Source: Legionellaceae bacterium (GTDB lineage: Bacteria; Pseudomonadota; Gammaproteobacteria; Legionellales; Legionellaceae). From it: a DNA stretch of 36,415 nt. A model generated the notes under the pieces. The model was not told where the DNA came from and made no database searches. It saw only the letters and a program-made list of their open reading frames with translations. Of this stretch, positions 1 through 11,556 are shown one piece after another. The stretch is taken from positions 1 to 36,415 of the forward strand of contig JAUYSP010000051.1 in the NCBI GenBank assembly GCA_030696305.1, written 5' to 3'. The stretch's first letter is position 1. The number at the start of each line of letters is the position of its first letter. Position numbers and translations under genes: made by a program.

Positions 1-1
1 T

Positions 2-145
2 CTTGTGTACTATGAGCTTATTGAGGACATGGTGAGTGCCATAGCTCGAGAGAAACAACTTAAAGGCGGCTCAAGAAAAAAGAAATTGGCTTTGATTGAG
101 AAAGTAAATCCTTATTGGGATGACTTATATGAAAAACTGATGTAA
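2..145 (+). CDS. GIY-YIG nuclease family protein, C-terminal part (5' end outside window)
   Basis: An open frame runs in from the left edge and stops with TAA at 143-145, giving 47 residues. The readable part contains AIAREKQLKGGSRKKKLALI followed by NPYWDDLYEKL. This is the typical C-terminal half of small single-domain GIY-YIG nucleases (the REKQLKGWxRxKKxALI...NPxWxDL pattern). The GIY-YIG catalytic part lies outside the window, so activity cannot be judged. It converges on gyrB across 261 bp of repeat-containing DNA. Such small genes are often found as scattered accessory copies in genomes. The family call is seen in the sequence; the function is unknown. Confidence 0.8.
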   Translation, partial: LVYYELIEDMVSAIAREKQLKGGSRKKKLALIEKVNPYWDDLYEKLM

Positions 146-159
146 TCATTGGCATCTGT

Positions 160-227
160 AAGGTCACTAGATTGCTTCGTCGCTACGCTCCTCGCAACGA
201 CGGCTTTAAAAATCGTACCGTACAGAG
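160..227 (+). repeat. Dispersed 68-bp repeat, copy 1 (inverted copy at the right end)
   Basis: This 68-bp stretch matches the reverse complement of 36276-36343 with about four differences. It includes GATTGCTTCGTCGCTACGCT and an extension containing TTTAAAAATCGTACCGTACA. The first half is a core common in bacterial intergenic repeats, which often yields spurious ORFs reading DCFVAxLLA. The extension shared by both copies suggests a longer family-specific element. It lies between the GIY-YIG gene and the end of gyrB. Confidence 0.85.
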
Positions 228-255
228 GCATACGATCTTAACGGAAGGGTGGCGT

Positions 256-309
256 GGTGGTTTGGATTTTTCGCACGGAACGTAGTGAGTACGAAAAATC
301 CAAACCACC
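256..309. repeat. Strong hairpin (18-bp perfect arms) between convergent genes
   Basis: Arms at 256-273 and 292-309 are perfect reverse complements (GGTGGTTTGGATTTTTCG and its complement), separated by an 18-nt loop with GGAACGTAGTGAG. Wobble pairs could extend the stem outward. It lies 3' of both the GIY-YIG gene and gyrB, so it could end transcription from either side. There is no clear U-tract, and the arm and loop style resembles an intergenic palindromic repeat. Confidence 0.7.
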
Positions 310-406
310 GTGACAGGACCCTGATACACAAGCCTAAATAGAACTACTGTTAGCAAGAAACTTAAAAGATATACGAGCTTTCCCCCTTCCACAATCTCCG
401 TGAAGG

Positions 407-2857
<2,451 letters not shown>

Positions 2858-2873
2858 TTAGGATCTGGTTGTT

Positions 2874-2903
2874 AGTATATCATTATTCTTGCTTTGTTGT
2901 CTC
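2874..2903 (-). promoter_or_regulatory. Candidate gyrB promoter
   Basis: Reading the minus strand, TATACT (plus-strand 2874-2879) lies 18 bp downstream of GAGACA (2898-2903), in the 93-bp recF-gyrB gap. The -10 matches sigma-70 at 5 of 6 positions and the -35 at 4 of 6. This would let gyrB be expressed separately from dnaA-dnaN-recF. It is inferred from sequence only. Confidence 0.4.
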
Positions 2904-2923
2904 ATTTTAATGAGGCCTAGACC

Positions 2924-3988
2924 CTAGGGTGAAGACAAACGACCATTTTCTAACATAAAAATGGACGCATGATCCAATGGGTGTTGCGTGCTAAATTGCG
3001 AGCCATCAATTGTAGTAAGGAAAAATTGTCCTTTGAGTTGACAGATGCACTTAATAAGTCGTTTTACATGCATTGCATCTAATTCGGTAGTTATGTCATC
3101 AAATAAGTACAAGCAGGGGGTGGATAATAACTGGGCTTGAGCTAATTTTAAGGCGATCAATATTATTTTTTGTTGGCCACGCGATAACGTTTGTTTTGCT
3201 TTAAGGAGTGTTGAATTAAATAAAATATCCGCTTGGTGTGCCCCAGAATGCGTGTATTGGCGGTGACAATCACTCATATATTGTTCAGTTAAAATAGTTG
3301 CTAATGAACGTCCAGTTTCTTTTTTATCCCAACCTTTATAATAACTGATTGTGCAAGGGATCTCGGTTAACTGGGATAAGTACAGTTGAAATGCTTCAGA
3401 CCAGTCTTTGAAATATTCAACACGTAATCGATCAAGCTCGTAAGACATATCAACGATTAATTTATTCCATGGTATGCATTGTTGTTCATTGGTTCTTTGA
3501 CGCAGCAAGGCATTTCGTTGTTTAAGGACGTGTCGGTATTCTTTCCATAACGTATGATAGGATTGTTTCACGTGAAACAATCCCCAGTCTAACATGCTGC
3601 GTCGAACGGCGGGGCCTGCGTCCATGATTTGAAAAATATCTTGATAAATTAGCTGGCAAGGTAAGAAATGAGCGAGTTCGCTACTGCGCAAGCAGGCTTG
3701 TTGGTTAATTTTGACCTGAGTGGAGCCTGAGTTTGATTTTTGGATACTAATTGAATCGTTAGCCGTCGTTCGCGCATATACTGTCAATTCAGTGGAGTGA
3801 TGAGTGATGAGCGGGCTTGTTTCACGAGTACGAAATGAATGCCCACTACTTAATAAATAAATTGCTTCTAAAATACTTGTTTTACCACTTCCATTTAAAC
3901 CATGGAAAATATTATACCGTGGATTCAGGGTTATCTGTGCCAAATGAATGTTACGTAGTTGATGGATATTTAGATGTGTTAACGTCAT
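2924..3988 (-). CDS. recF: DNA replication and repair protein RecF
   Basis: RecF is an SMC-like ATPase that loads RecA at gaps with RecO and RecR. The 354-aa protein has the usual length. It shows Walker A GLNGSGKT at residues 30-37, the ABC-type signature LSRGQQKIILIALKLA and Walker B LYLFDDITTELD near the C terminus. Its ATG overlaps the dnaN stop as ATGA, so it is translationally coupled to dnaN. Residues 136-143 (GLFHVKQS) are encoded by a perfect 24-bp palindrome containing a consensus parS site. The gene therefore also appears to carry a chromosome-segregation signal. Confidence 0.97.
   Translation of the reverse strand: MTLTHLNIHQLRNIHLAQITLNPRYNIFHGLNGSGKTSILEAIYLLSSGHSFRTRETSPLITHHSTELTVYARTTANDSISIQKSNSGSTQVKINQQACLRSSELAHFLPCQLIYQDIFQIMDAGPAVRRSMLDWGLFHVKQSYHTLWKEYRHVLKQRNALLRQRTNEQQCIPWNKLIVDMSYELDRLRVEYFKDWSEAFQLYLSQLTEIPCTISYYKGWDKKETGRSLATILTEQYMSDCHRQYTHSGAHQADILFNSTLLKAKQTLSRGQQKIILIALKLAQAQLLSTPCLYLFDDITTELDAMHVKRLIKCICQLKGQFFLTTIDGSQFSTQHPLDHASIFMLENGRLSSP
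3560..3583. promoter_or_regulatory. parS: parS centromere-like site inside recF
   Basis: TGTTTCACGTGAAACA, the consensus bacterial chromosomal parS 16-mer, is present exactly at 3564-3579. The dyad extends perfectly to 24 bp (3560-3583). A ParA/ParB pair is encoded about 26 kb away in the same window. ParB of this family binds this sequence, and acts as a CTP-dependent clamp. The site lies in the conserved DWGxFHV region of RecF, so both codon choice and dyad are constrained. Binding here is inferred. Confidence 0.9.
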
Positions 3989-5091
3989 ATTTTCATGGGC
4001 ATAATTATATATTGATAATGTTCATCTTGAGGAGATTGCACCAAAATACTGCTGTCCGTGTCTGAAAAAGATAAACGCAATGGGCCTTCTTTGACATGAT
4101 TCAGTACGTCTAGTAAATAAGTAGCGTTAAGCCCAATACTTAACTCCTCCCCTTCAGTTTCAGCTACTAGCGATTCTATGCCCTCTTCATGTTCTTGATT
4201 GTTAGCAATTATTGTCAATGTACTCGGTTGAATTTGCAGTAAGACCGCTCGTAATTTCTCGTTAGCCATAATAACGATTCGAGATAGAGCGCGTTTTAAC
4301 ATGTCGCGATCAACTAAAACAGATTTATCTTGGTCTTTTGGTATGGCTCGAGTATAGGGCGGGAATCGCGCTTCGATTAGTTTTGATGAAAAAATATATT
4401 GGTTTGACACTAATTTAAAATGATTTTTACTAGCAGATAATACGACTTGAGTATCAGTCACATTACTCAGTAATCGAAGCATTTCTTGGACCCCTTTTTT
4501 GGGGATCAGCAGACGATGATGCTGATTGCTCAATTGACTTGGAAGTCGACAAATAGCCATCCGGTGCCCATCAGCAGTGACCGCTGTGATAGATTGCGAG
4601 TCAATTTCAAGAAATAATCCATTCAAATAGATGCGAACATCTTGTTGAGCCATGGCAAAATAAGTTGATTGTAACAAATGGGTTAGGGCCGCTGTGTCCA
4701 CAGTAAATTCTACGTCAGACAATTCATCTTCTATAATGGGATAATTGTCAGCCGGTAATGTGGCTAGTTTAAATTGACTGCGTCCAGCTTTGATAGAAAG
4801 AATACCTTCTTTACAAATGAACGTAGGATTGGCATCGTCTTCTAGCGAGCGAATAATGTCGATCATTTTCTTTGCTGGAATTGTGACCGCCCCTGTCTCT
4901 TGACTGGCAGTGCAAGTGACGCTGGCAGTGATTTCAATTTCAAGATCAGTGGCGGTCAGGCTCAATTGATTTTTTGATAATTTGAGTAGAATATTTGACA
5001 AAATGGCCAACGAGTGTTTTTTGTCAACAGCACCAGCAACCATGAGTAAAGGCGTTAATAATTGTTGTTTACTGATGGTAAGTTCGAACAT
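3985..5091 (-). CDS. dnaN: DNA polymerase III beta sliding clamp
   Basis: DnaN forms the ring-shaped dimer that tethers DNA polymerase III and other clamp partners to DNA. The 368-aa length matches the family (E. coli 366). The N terminus MFELTISKQQLLTPLLMVAG and the segment LSNILLKLSKNQLSLTATDLE are typical. The C terminus ends IIMPMKI, close to the usual IMPMR-type ending. It lies downstream of dnaA with an 81-bp gap and overlaps recF by ATGA. A purine-rich AGGAG on the minus strand lies about 10 nt upstream of the ATG at 5091. Confidence 0.97.
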   Translation of the reverse strand: MFELTISKQQLLTPLLMVAGAVDKKHSLAILSNILLKLSKNQLSLTATDLEIEITASVTCTASQETGAVTIPAKKMIDIIRSLEDDANPTFICKEGILSIKAGRSQFKLATLPADNYPIIEDELSDVEFTVDTAALTHLLQSTYFAMAQQDVRIYLNGLFLEIDSQSITAVTADGHRMAICRLPSQLSNQHHRLLIPKKGVQEMLRLLSNVTDTQVVLSASKNHFKLVSNQYIFSSKLIEARFPPYTRAIPKDQDKSVLVDRDMLKRALSRIVIMANEKLRAVLLQIQPSTLTIIANNQEHEEGIESLVAETEGEELSIGLNATYLLDVLNHVKEGPLRLSFSDTDSSILVQSPQDEHYQYIIMPMKI

Positions 5092-5172
5092 GATGAGGTA
5101 TCTCCTAATCAGAATTTACATACCCCCTCCGACTTTTATCTGGTCTGGGGCTTATATAAGTTCCTTCTATGT

Positions 5173-6531
5173 TTAAGACGATAGAGTTCGCATTAAATTT
5201 TTATAATCTTCTGCAAAATCGCCAGCTTCTAATACGAGTTCTTTAACTTTACGACAAGCATGGATAACCGTCGTATGATCTCGGCCGCCAAAATGATCGC
5301 CGATTTCTGGTAAACTATGATTAGTCAATTCTTTTGCTAATGCCATGGCCATTTGTCGCGGTCTTGCAATTGAGCGACTGCGTCTTTTGGATAATAAATC
5401 CGCTACTTTAACTTTATAGTACTCGGCTACTGTTTTTTGAATATTTTCTATTGTTACTAATTTATCTTGTAGTGCTAATAAATCACGTAACGCTTCGTTC
5501 ACAAAGTCAATTGTGATTAACTTGCCTGTAAAATGCGCATTGGCAATAACGCGACGAAGAGCACCTTCTAATTCACGAACGTTAGAGCGGATCTTTTTTG
5601 CAATAAAAAAGGCAACTTCATAAGGCAACTCCACGTTCGATTGCTCTGCTTTGCTGATGAGAATCGCAACGCGTGTTTCAAGCTCAGGTGGTTCTACAGC
5701 AACGGTTAATCCCCAACCAAAGCGCGATTTTAATCGCTCTTCTACGCCCTCGATTTCTTTGGGATAACGATCGCTGGTTAAAATAATTTGTTGTTGACCT
5801 TCAAGAAGCGCATTGAATGTATGGAAAAATTCTTCCTGTGAACGGTCCTTACCAGCAAAAAATTGAATATCATCGATCAATAATGCGTTAAGTGAACGGT
5901 AAAATCGTTTGAATTCATTAATCGCATTTGTTTGCAATGCTTTGACCATATCGGCAACAAAGCGCTCAGAGTGTAGATATAATACCTTTGCATCAGGATT
6001 GTTTTTTAATATGGCATTACCAATCGCATGCATTAAATGGGTTTTACCTAAACCAACACCGCCGTAGATAAACAGAGGATTATAGGCATCTCCTGGCCGC
6101 TCTGCTACTTGAAGGGATGCGGCTCTCGCCAACTGATTTGAATTACCTTCCACAAAACTATCAAATAAGAATTTTCTGTTTAAATAGCTGTTTTTGAAGT
6201 GATCCGTATTTTTTTTGGCAATAATCTTTGATTGAGTTACGGTTTGTTCAGTAGTCACTGATTTTGGTGTTTCTACCGCGGCTATTATTTTACTACCAAT
6301 TTCAATGCTAACAAATTTAATAGCATCAGGGCTTAATTGATTAACTAGTTCGGTGATACGTGCATAAAAATGTTTTTTGACCCAATCTACTACAAAACGG
6401 TTGGGGGCCAGTAAAACGAGGGTATTATCCACTGTTTCAGCTTGTAACGGACGCAACCAGGTGTTGAATTGTTGGGCAGGATACTCTTCTTGTAACAGAT
6501 TTAGACACTTCTGCCAGATATTCGCAGACAC
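5173..6531 (-). CDS. dnaA: Chromosomal replication initiator protein DnaA
   Basis: DnaA is the AAA+ initiator that binds DnaA boxes at oriC and opens the duplex. The protein has 452 aa. It shows the N-terminal helicase-loading domain ([21 protein letters not shown]), Walker [10 protein letters not shown] at 157-165, Walker [10 protein letters not shown] and the C-terminal DNA-binding signature [15 protein letters not shown]. The start is GTG at 6531, as in E. coli; it gives the family-typical start MSxxIWQ. It heads the dnaA-dnaN-recF-gyrB set and is divergent from rppH. A near-consensus promoter precedes it. DiaA, a DnaA partner in E. coli, is encoded at 31.7 kb. Confidence 0.98.
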   Translation of the reverse strand: MSANIWQKCLNLLQEEYPAQQFNTWLRPLQAETVDNTLVLLAPNRFVVDWVKKHFYARITELVNQLSPDAIKFVSIEIGSKIIAAVETPKSVTTEQTVTQSKIIAKKNTDHFKNSYLNRKFLFDSFVEGNSNQLARAASLQVAERPGDAYNPLFIYGGVGLGKTHLMHAIGNAILKNNPDAKVLYLHSERFVADMVKALQTNAINEFKRFYRSLNALLIDDIQFFAGKDRSQEEFFHTFNALLEGQQQIILTSDRYPKEIEGVEERLKSRFGWGLTVAVEPPELETRVAILISKAEQSNVELPYEVAFFIAKKIRSNVRELEGALRRVIANAHFTGKLITIDFVNEALRDLLALQDKLVTIENIQKTVAEYYKVKVADLLSKRRSRSIARPRQMAMALAKELTNHSLPEIGDHFGGRDHTTVIHACRKVKELVLEAGDFAEDYKNLMRTLSS

Positions 6532-6560
6532 AGATTACTCCAGACAGAACTTAGTGCGCT

Positions 6561-6589
6561 ATTATAACCAAACAACTTCTTGTTGCCAA
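6561..6589 (-). promoter_or_regulatory. dnaA promoter
   Basis: On the minus strand TTGGCA (plus-strand 6584-6589) and TATAAT (6561-6566) are separated by exactly 17 bp. This gives a 5/6 -35 and a perfect -10 about 30 bp upstream of the dnaA GTG. The spacer carries a short dyad, AACAA-N4-TTGTT (6570-6583), which could be an operator. No good DnaA box was seen, so autoregulation by DnaA is not evident here. Confidence 0.8.
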
Positions 6590-6646
6590 ACTCTTATCTT
6601 TTGTGAAAAAATCAAGGTAATTACTATTTGCATAAGCAGTCATATC

Positions 6647-7171
6647 ATGCTGATTGATCGAGGCGGTTATCGATTAAATGTGGGAATCATTTTAATTAAT
6701 GAGTCAGGGCGAGTTTTTTGGGGTAAGCGACAGGGGCACGATGCGTGGCAATTTCCTCAAGGGGGGCTAGCCGTGAGCGAAACGCCAATGGAAGCTTTGT
6801 TCCGTGAATTGCGAGAAGAGGTTGGATTAGAGCGTGAGGACGTGGTTGTTTTAGGCGTAACCAAACGCTGGCTTAAATATCGTCTTCCAAAGCAATACCT
6901 ACGCCATGGAACCACGCCTCTGGTTATTGGACAAAAACAAAAATGGTTTTTACTAAAATTAATTTCAAGTGAGCAAAAAATACGGCTTGATTTGAGTGAC
7001 TCACCTGAGTTTGATAGTTGGCGTTGGATCGACTATAAAGAACCGGCGGAACAAGTTATTTTTTTTAAAAAACAAGTATATGTTCAAGCATTGAAAGAAT
7101 TAGAGCATTTATTAAAAAGACGTCGCTCGCCATTTGGTGCCAGACGTAAACGAGGTCATCATGGTCACTAG
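6647..7171 (+). CDS. rppH: RNA 5'-pyrophosphohydrolase (Nudix)
   Basis: RppH removes pyrophosphate from mRNA 5' ends and so triggers RNase E-dependent decay. The protein is 174 aa if started at the ATG at 6647 ([16 protein letters not shown]), which matches the usual RppH N terminus and length (E. coli 176). Upstream in-frame codons would add a non-homologous tail overlapping dnaA. The Nudix box spans residues 39-61, with G39, E45, R53, E54, E57, E58 and G60. [12 protein letters not shown] and SPEFDSWRW are further RppH-typical segments. The stop TAG directly abuts the ptsP ATG, so the two are coupled. The basic tail [14 protein letters not shown] is also typical. Confidence 0.95.
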   Translation: MLIDRGGYRLNVGIILINESGRVFWGKRQGHDAWQFPQGGLAVSETPMEALFRELREEVGLEREDVVVLGVTKRWLKYRLPKQYLRHGTTPLVIGQKQKWFLLKLISSEQKIRLDLSDSPEFDSWRWIDYKEPAEQVIFFKKQVYVQALKELEHLLKRRRSPFGARRKRGHHGH

Positions 7172-9463
7172 ATGTTAAAAATACTAAAACGAATTGTACA
7201 AGATGTTACAACATCACATCATTTGACCGATGCATTAACTACGTTGGTACAGTGTGTACGCTCTGCTATTTATGCAGAGGCCGTTTCCGTTTATTTGATC
7301 GATAATAAGCATGCCGAATACGTCTTAATCGCGACGGATGGATTAAATAAAGAGGCAGAATCAAATGTCAGAATACCATTAAATCGTGGTTTGATTGGTC
7401 TTGTTGGGCGTCGTGAAGAGCCTATTAACATTGATAATGCATCTGCTCATGCTGAGTTTTACTACAATCCCTTGTTAAATGAGGATCATCTTAATGCCTT
7501 TTTAGGTGTTCCTATTATTCAGCATCGTAAATTGTATGGTGTTTTGACTGTACAACAAACAACAAAACGTTGTTTTGATGATGCTGAAGAGGCTTTTTTG
7601 ATTACCTTGGCGGCTCAATTGGGAGGAATGATTGCTCATGCTGAAGCAACCGGAGAACTTGCCCAATTAACAGAGCCCCAAGTCATGGATGGCGAAAAAA
7701 CAGATACGTCTCAAATTGCATTGAACGGTCTAGGTAGTGTACCAGGCGTTGCTGTTGGTACAGCCGTTGTTGTATATCCACCAGCTGATATTGATGCAGT
7801 ACCTCGGCATTTAGTTGATGATGTTGAGGCAGAAGTGGTTATCTTTCATGAGGCTCTCCAGCTAACTCGCGATAATATGCATCGATTGAGTCGCCGAATG
7901 AAATCAAGCGTTGCGGATGAAGAACATGCTTTATTTGATGTGTACCTACGTATTTTAGATCAAGAAAGTTTAGGTGCTGAAGTTGTGCAGGAAATCCGCA
8001 CAGAAAAGCTCGGCGCACAAGCGGCGCTTGCTTCGGTTATTAAGAAACACATTATCCAATTTGAAAACATGAACGATGATTATTTACGAGAACGAGCCAG
8101 TGATTTTCGTGACATTGGAAGACGCGTTCTTGCTGAGTTGCAATCGTCACAGCATGAGGAAATTGACTACCCTAAACGAACAATTTTGGTCGGGGATGAA
8201 ATAACCGCAGCAGCCCTAGCCGAAGTACCAGAAGGGCAGCTGGCAGGTGTTGTTTCCGCCAAGGGTTCTAATAGCTCGCATGTTGCAATATTAGCTCGTG
8301 CTATGGGCGTTCCCACTATTATGGCGGTGCGTGGCCTTAAAATAGAGCAACTATCACGTCGAGCGATGATTGTCGATGGCTATTATGGCCATGTCTTTAT
8401 ATCGCCATCCAAGGCATTACTGGCTGAATATAAACAGCTTATTCAAAAAGAAGATGAGCTAAATCAAAGTTTGATTAGTTTACGTGATAAGCCCGCTGAA
8501 ACGACAGACGCACATCGTGTGTCGCTGCATGTAAATACAGGACTTGCGATGGACTCGGGTATGTCGATGAGTGTGGGTGCTGAGGGCGTTGGTTTATATA
8601 GGTCAGAAGTGCCTTTCATGAGTCGGGATCGATTTCCTTCAGAAGATGAGCAATATATTATCTATAAACAAACATTAAAAGCGTTCGCCCCGCGTTCAGT
8701 GACAATGCGAACACTTGATGTGGGGGGGGATAAAATATTACCTTATTTTCCTATAGAAGAAGATAATCCCTATTTAGGTTGGCGCGGAATTCGGGTGACA
8801 TTGGATCATCCAGATGTATTTTTGTTACAAGTAAGGGCGATGATGCGGGCCAATGAAGAGCTAAATAATCTTCGCATTATGTTACCCATGGTGACCAACT
8901 TGAGTGAAGTTGATGAGGCTGTTTATTTAATCAATCAAGCTTATAGTGAGTTATTAGAAGAGGGTTGTGTGATTGAAAAACCAGCGTTAGGCGTGATGAT
9001 TGAGGTCCCCGCTGCCGCGTACCAGGCTAAAGAATTAGCTAAACGGGTTGATTTTTTATCAGTAGGGACCAATGATTTGACCCAATATTTATTAGCCGTG
9101 GATCGAAGTAATGCACGCGTTGCAGGTCTTTATGATTCACTTCATCCGGCTATGCTGCGAACCTTGATGAAAATTATTGAAGGGGCACATGCGGCAGGTG
9201 TGAAGGTAAGTATTTGTGGTGAAATGGCGAGTGATCCTTTAGCGGTCATTTTATTGTTGGCAATGGGATTTGATACTTTGAGTATGAACTCCTCGAGTTT
9301 ACCTCGAGTAAAATGGGTAATACGGAATTTTTCATTGGCCTTTGCACGTAAAATTCTGGCAGATGTTTTAGAGTTAGAACATCCGGCTGAAATTCGGTTA
9401 TATTTAAAACGAGCCTTGGAAGAACAAGGGTTAGGGGATTTAATTCGCTCGGGGAAATCTTAA
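7172..9463 (+). CDS. ptsP: Phosphoenolpyruvate-protein phosphotransferase PtsP (nitrogen PTS enzyme I)
   Basis: EI-Ntr takes phosphate from PEP and passes it to NPr in the regulatory nitrogen phosphotransferase system. The 763-aa protein (E. coli PtsP 748) has an N-terminal GAF domain (about residues 18-165), the PEP-utiliser N-terminal helical domain, and the swivel domain with phospho-accepting His370 in GSNSSHVAILARAMGVPT. It ends in a C-terminal TIM barrel with TLDVGGDKILPYF, SVGTNDLTQYLLAVDR and a catalytic Cys in VSICGEMASDP. It starts immediately after the rppH stop and is followed 3 bp later by lgt. No NPr or EIIA-Ntr gene is in the window. Confidence 0.96.
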   Translation: MLKILKRIVQDVTTSHHLTDALTTLVQCVRSAIYAEAVSVYLIDNKHAEYVLIATDGLNKEAESNVRIPLNRGLIGLVGRREEPINIDNASAHAEFYYNPLLNEDHLNAFLGVPIIQHRKLYGVLTVQQTTKRCFDDAEEAFLITLAAQLGGMIAHAEATGELAQLTEPQVMDGEKTDTSQIALNGLGSVPGVAVGTAVVVYPPADIDAVPRHLVDDVEAEVVIFHEALQLTRDNMHRLSRRMKSSVADEEHALFDVYLRILDQESLGAEVVQEIRTEKLGAQAALASVIKKHIIQFENMNDDYLRERASDFRDIGRRVLAELQSSQHEEIDYPKRTILVGDEITAAALAEVPEGQLAGVVSAKGSNSSHVAILARAMGVPTIMAVRGLKIEQLSRRAMIVDGYYGHVFISPSKALLAEYKQLIQKEDELNQSLISLRDKPAETTDAHRVSLHVNTGLAMDSGMSMSVGAEGVGLYRSEVPFMSRDRFPSEDEQYIIYKQTLKAFAPRSVTMRTLDVGGDKILPYFPIEEDNPYLGWRGIRVTLDHPDVFLLQVRAMMRANEELNNLRIMLPMVTNLSEVDEAVYLINQAYSELLEEGCVIEKPALGVMIEVPAAAYQAKELAKRVDFLSVGTNDLTQYLLAVDRSNARVAGLYDSLHPAMLRTLMKIIEGAHAAGVKVSICGEMASDPLAVILLLAMGFDTLSMNSSSLPRVKWVIRNFSLAFARKILADVLELEHPAEIRLYLKRALEEQGLGDLIRSGKS

Positions 9464-9466
9464 GTT

Positions 9467-10246
9467 ATGATCAATTATCCATCATTTGATCCGGTTGTTT
9501 TTTCGCTTGGACCCATTGCGGTGCACTGGTATGGGTTAATGTATTTATTTGGTTTTATTTTTGCTTGGCTTCTTGCCCAATGGCGAGTTAAGTATTATCA
9601 CCTTGATTGGACTTCCGATAATATTGGTGATCTTATTTTTTATTCGGCACTTGGCGTGATTATTGGTGGTCGGTTAGGTTACGTTTTGATATATGATACA
9701 GCTCAATTAATGCATGACCCGCTGAGTTTATTTAAAATATGGCAAGGCGGAATGTCATTCCATGGTGGTTTTTTAGGTGTTATTGCGGCCACATTGCTAT
9801 TTGCGAAAAAAGTTAAAAAACCATTTTGGGATGTAGCAGATTTTATCACACCTCTTGTACCACTTGGATTAGCTGCTGGTCGAATTGGCAATTTTATTAA
9901 TGGCGAGTTATGGGGACGGCCGACCGATGTTTCTTGGGCAATGGTTTTTCCGCACGCGGATTTGCAAGCAAGACATCCTTCTCAATTGTATGAGTTTGGA
10001 TTAGAGGGTGTTTTATTGTTTATCCTGATTTGGTGGTATGCTAATAAACCTCGACCCAAGGGTGCTATATCAGCTGTTTTTATGATGAGTTATGCTGCGT
10101 GTCGTTTTGTCGTGGAATTTTTTAGAGAGCCAGATAGTCAATTAGGATTTGTAATGCTCAATTGGCTGACTATGGGGCAATTATTGTCTACGCTGATGTT
10201 TCTAGCGGGTGTTTGTCTTTATTTATATGCATGGAAAAAATCATGA
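9467..10246 (+). CDS. lgt: Prolipoprotein diacylglyceryl transferase
   Basis: Lgt is the inner-membrane enzyme that attaches diacylglycerol from phosphatidylglycerol to the lipobox cysteine of prolipoproteins, the first step of lipoprotein maturation. The protein has 259 aa and about seven membrane segments. It shows FHGGFLG (His99, matching E. coli His103), the family signature [14 protein letters not shown] (139-151) and ARHPSQLYE. Likely clients within this window are LpoA and the two BON-domain lipoproteins. It overlaps thyA by ATGA, a pairing widespread in proteobacteria. Confidence 0.97.
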   Translation: MINYPSFDPVVFSLGPIAVHWYGLMYLFGFIFAWLLAQWRVKYYHLDWTSDNIGDLIFYSALGVIIGGRLGYVLIYDTAQLMHDPLSLFKIWQGGMSFHGGFLGVIAATLLFAKKVKKPFWDVADFITPLVPLGLAAGRIGNFINGELWGRPTDVSWAMVFPHADLQARHPSQLYEFGLEGVLLFILIWWYANKPRPKGAISAVFMMSYAACRFVVEFFREPDSQLGFVMLNWLTMGQLLSTLMFLAGVCLYLYAWKKS

Positions 10247-11037
10247 AGAATTATTTGCAATTTCTAGAACATATTTTGCAGCATGGTAGTGAAAAACAAG
10301 ACAGAACAGGAACAGGAACTCTCTCTGTGTTTGCCTATCAAATGCGGTTTAATTTAGCCGATTCGTTCCCATTAGTTACGACTAAAAAATTACATATGCG
10401 TAGTATTATCCATGAATTACTATGGTTTTTACGTGGACAAACTAACATTTCTTATCTAAACGAACATGGCGTGACTATTTGGGATGAATGGGCTGATGAA
10501 CGAGGTGAACTTGGACCCGTTTACGGTCGGCAATGGCGAAGCTGGCCGACGACCGACGGACGTAGCGTTGATCAGTTAACGGAAGTGATTGAGCAGATAA
10601 AAAACAACCCTAACTCACGTCGTCTTATAGTGAGTGCATGGAATGTGGGTGAATTAGATAAAATGGCCTTGGCGCCCTGTCACGCGTTATTTCAATTTTA
10701 TGTAGCGAATAATAAATTATCTTGCCAGTTATATCAGCGTTCCGCAGACGCATTTCTCGGTGTACCATTTAATATCGCATCGTATGCATTGTTGACTCAC
10801 ATGGTTGCTCAACAGTGTGACCTGGATGTAGGCGAATTTATCTGGACAGGAGGCGATTGCCATTTATATCTCAATCATTTAGAGCAGGCCCGTACGCAAC
10901 TTCAGCGCACGCCGCTAGCACCACCACAATTAGTAATTAAATCAAAACCGAATTCATTATTTGACTATCAATACGATGATTTTGACTTTGTGAACTATCA
11001 AGCCCATCCGGCAATTAAAGCACCCATAGCGGTATAA
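10243..11037 (+). CDS. thyA: Thymidylate synthase
   Basis: ThyA methylates dUMP to dTMP using methylene-tetrahydrofolate. The 264-aa length equals that of E. coli ThyA. The start at 10243 is chosen because [12 protein letters not shown] matches the family N terminus and overlaps the lgt stop as [13 protein letters not shown] binds phosphate, the catalytic Cys146 sits in [12 protein letters not shown], and [10 protein letters not shown] and [10 protein letters not shown] are typical. It closes the rppH-ptsP-lgt-thyA run. A 156-bp gap with a weak hairpin (TCTGCC-N5-GGCAGA near 11083-11099) follows. Confidence 0.98.
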   Translation: MKNYLQFLEHILQHGSEKQDRTGTGTLSVFAYQMRFNLADSFPLVTTKKLHMRSIIHELLWFLRGQTNISYLNEHGVTIWDEWADERGELGPVYGRQWRSWPTTDGRSVDQLTEVIEQIKNNPNSRRLIVSAWNVGELDKMALAPCHALFQFYVANNKLSCQLYQRSADAFLGVPFNIASYALLTHMVAQQCDLDVGEFIWTGGDCHLYLNHLEQARTQLQRTPLAPPQLVIKSKPNSLFDYQYDDFDFVNYQAHPAIKAPIAV

Positions 11038-11193
11038 TTGTACGAGCTCGCAATTCCCAATAGTGTAAACTGGATGCCATGGTCTGCCTTAAGGGCAGAT
11101 AAAAATTGCACTTTTTTATAATACAGACTAAAGTAAAAGCTGCAGTTAACTCGGAGCGTTTCGACTGTTTTTTTCATAAATAGGGAATAAATT

Positions 11194-11388
11194 ATGAGTC
11201 TATTAAATCTGATCGTATTAATTATTTTTGTTGGGATAATCATGTGGGGAATAAATGCATTTATTCCTATGCCAGGTTTGATTAAAAGCTTGTTAAACTT
11301 TGTTGTGTTTATTGTATTAGTGATTTATGTTTTACAGTTTTTCAATGTGATAAAAACGATATTGCCCTTTCCAACTATTTTTAAATGA
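11194..11388 (+). CDS. Small hydrophobic membrane protein (Thivi_2564-like)
   Basis: A 64-aa protein with two membrane segments, roughly residues 4-24 and 31-55, separated by a short MPGLIKS turn. Size and layout resemble the Thivi_2564 family of small gammaproteobacterial membrane proteins, whose function is unknown; the match is from memory. AGGGAAT, 6-7 nt before the ATG, is a good ribosome-binding site. A TATAAT near 11117 lacks a clear -35. The stop lies only 7 bp before a palindromic mobile-element-like repeat. Confidence 0.7.
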   Translation: MSLLNLIVLIIFVGIIMWGINAFIPMPGLIKSLLNFVVFIVLVIYVLQFFNVIKTILPFPTIFK

Positions 11389-11395
11389 AAGAACT

Positions 11396-11556
11396 AGGGT
11401 CTGTTGACAATTCATATTTCGACGTCTCGTGGCTTGTCCGCGGATCCAGTTCGATTTATAGCTGTGCAATAGAATTATGTATTGAGCAATATCTCTGGAT
11501 TCCGCGGACAAGCCGCGGGACGTAGGCCTTGTGGAAATGAATTATCAACAGACCCT
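11396..11556. mobile_element. 161-bp MITE-like element with terminal inverted repeats
   Basis: The 20-bp ends at 11396-11415 and 11537-11556 are inverted copies with one mismatch and begin AGGGTCTGTTGA. Nested inside, 11421-11449 and 11495-11523 form a second inverted pair containing GGCTTGTCCGCGGA, with two mismatches and one indel. No transposase is encoded. ACT flanks both sides (11393-11395 and 11557-11559); alternatively, if the ends are taken as GGGTCTG, TA flanks them. Either could be a target duplication. This fits a non-autonomous transposon-derived element. The start codon of the next gene lies inside its right end. Confidence 0.75.

Noticed and set aside
183..392. Open frame on the minus strand at the left repeat and hairpin
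   Set aside because: It is made largely of repeat and hairpin DNA, has no family resemblance and ends inside the dispersed repeat.
3815..3836. Second parS-like site in recF (TGTTTCACG then mismatches)
   Set aside because: Only the first half matches; the right half of the dyad is lost, so a functional site is unlikely.
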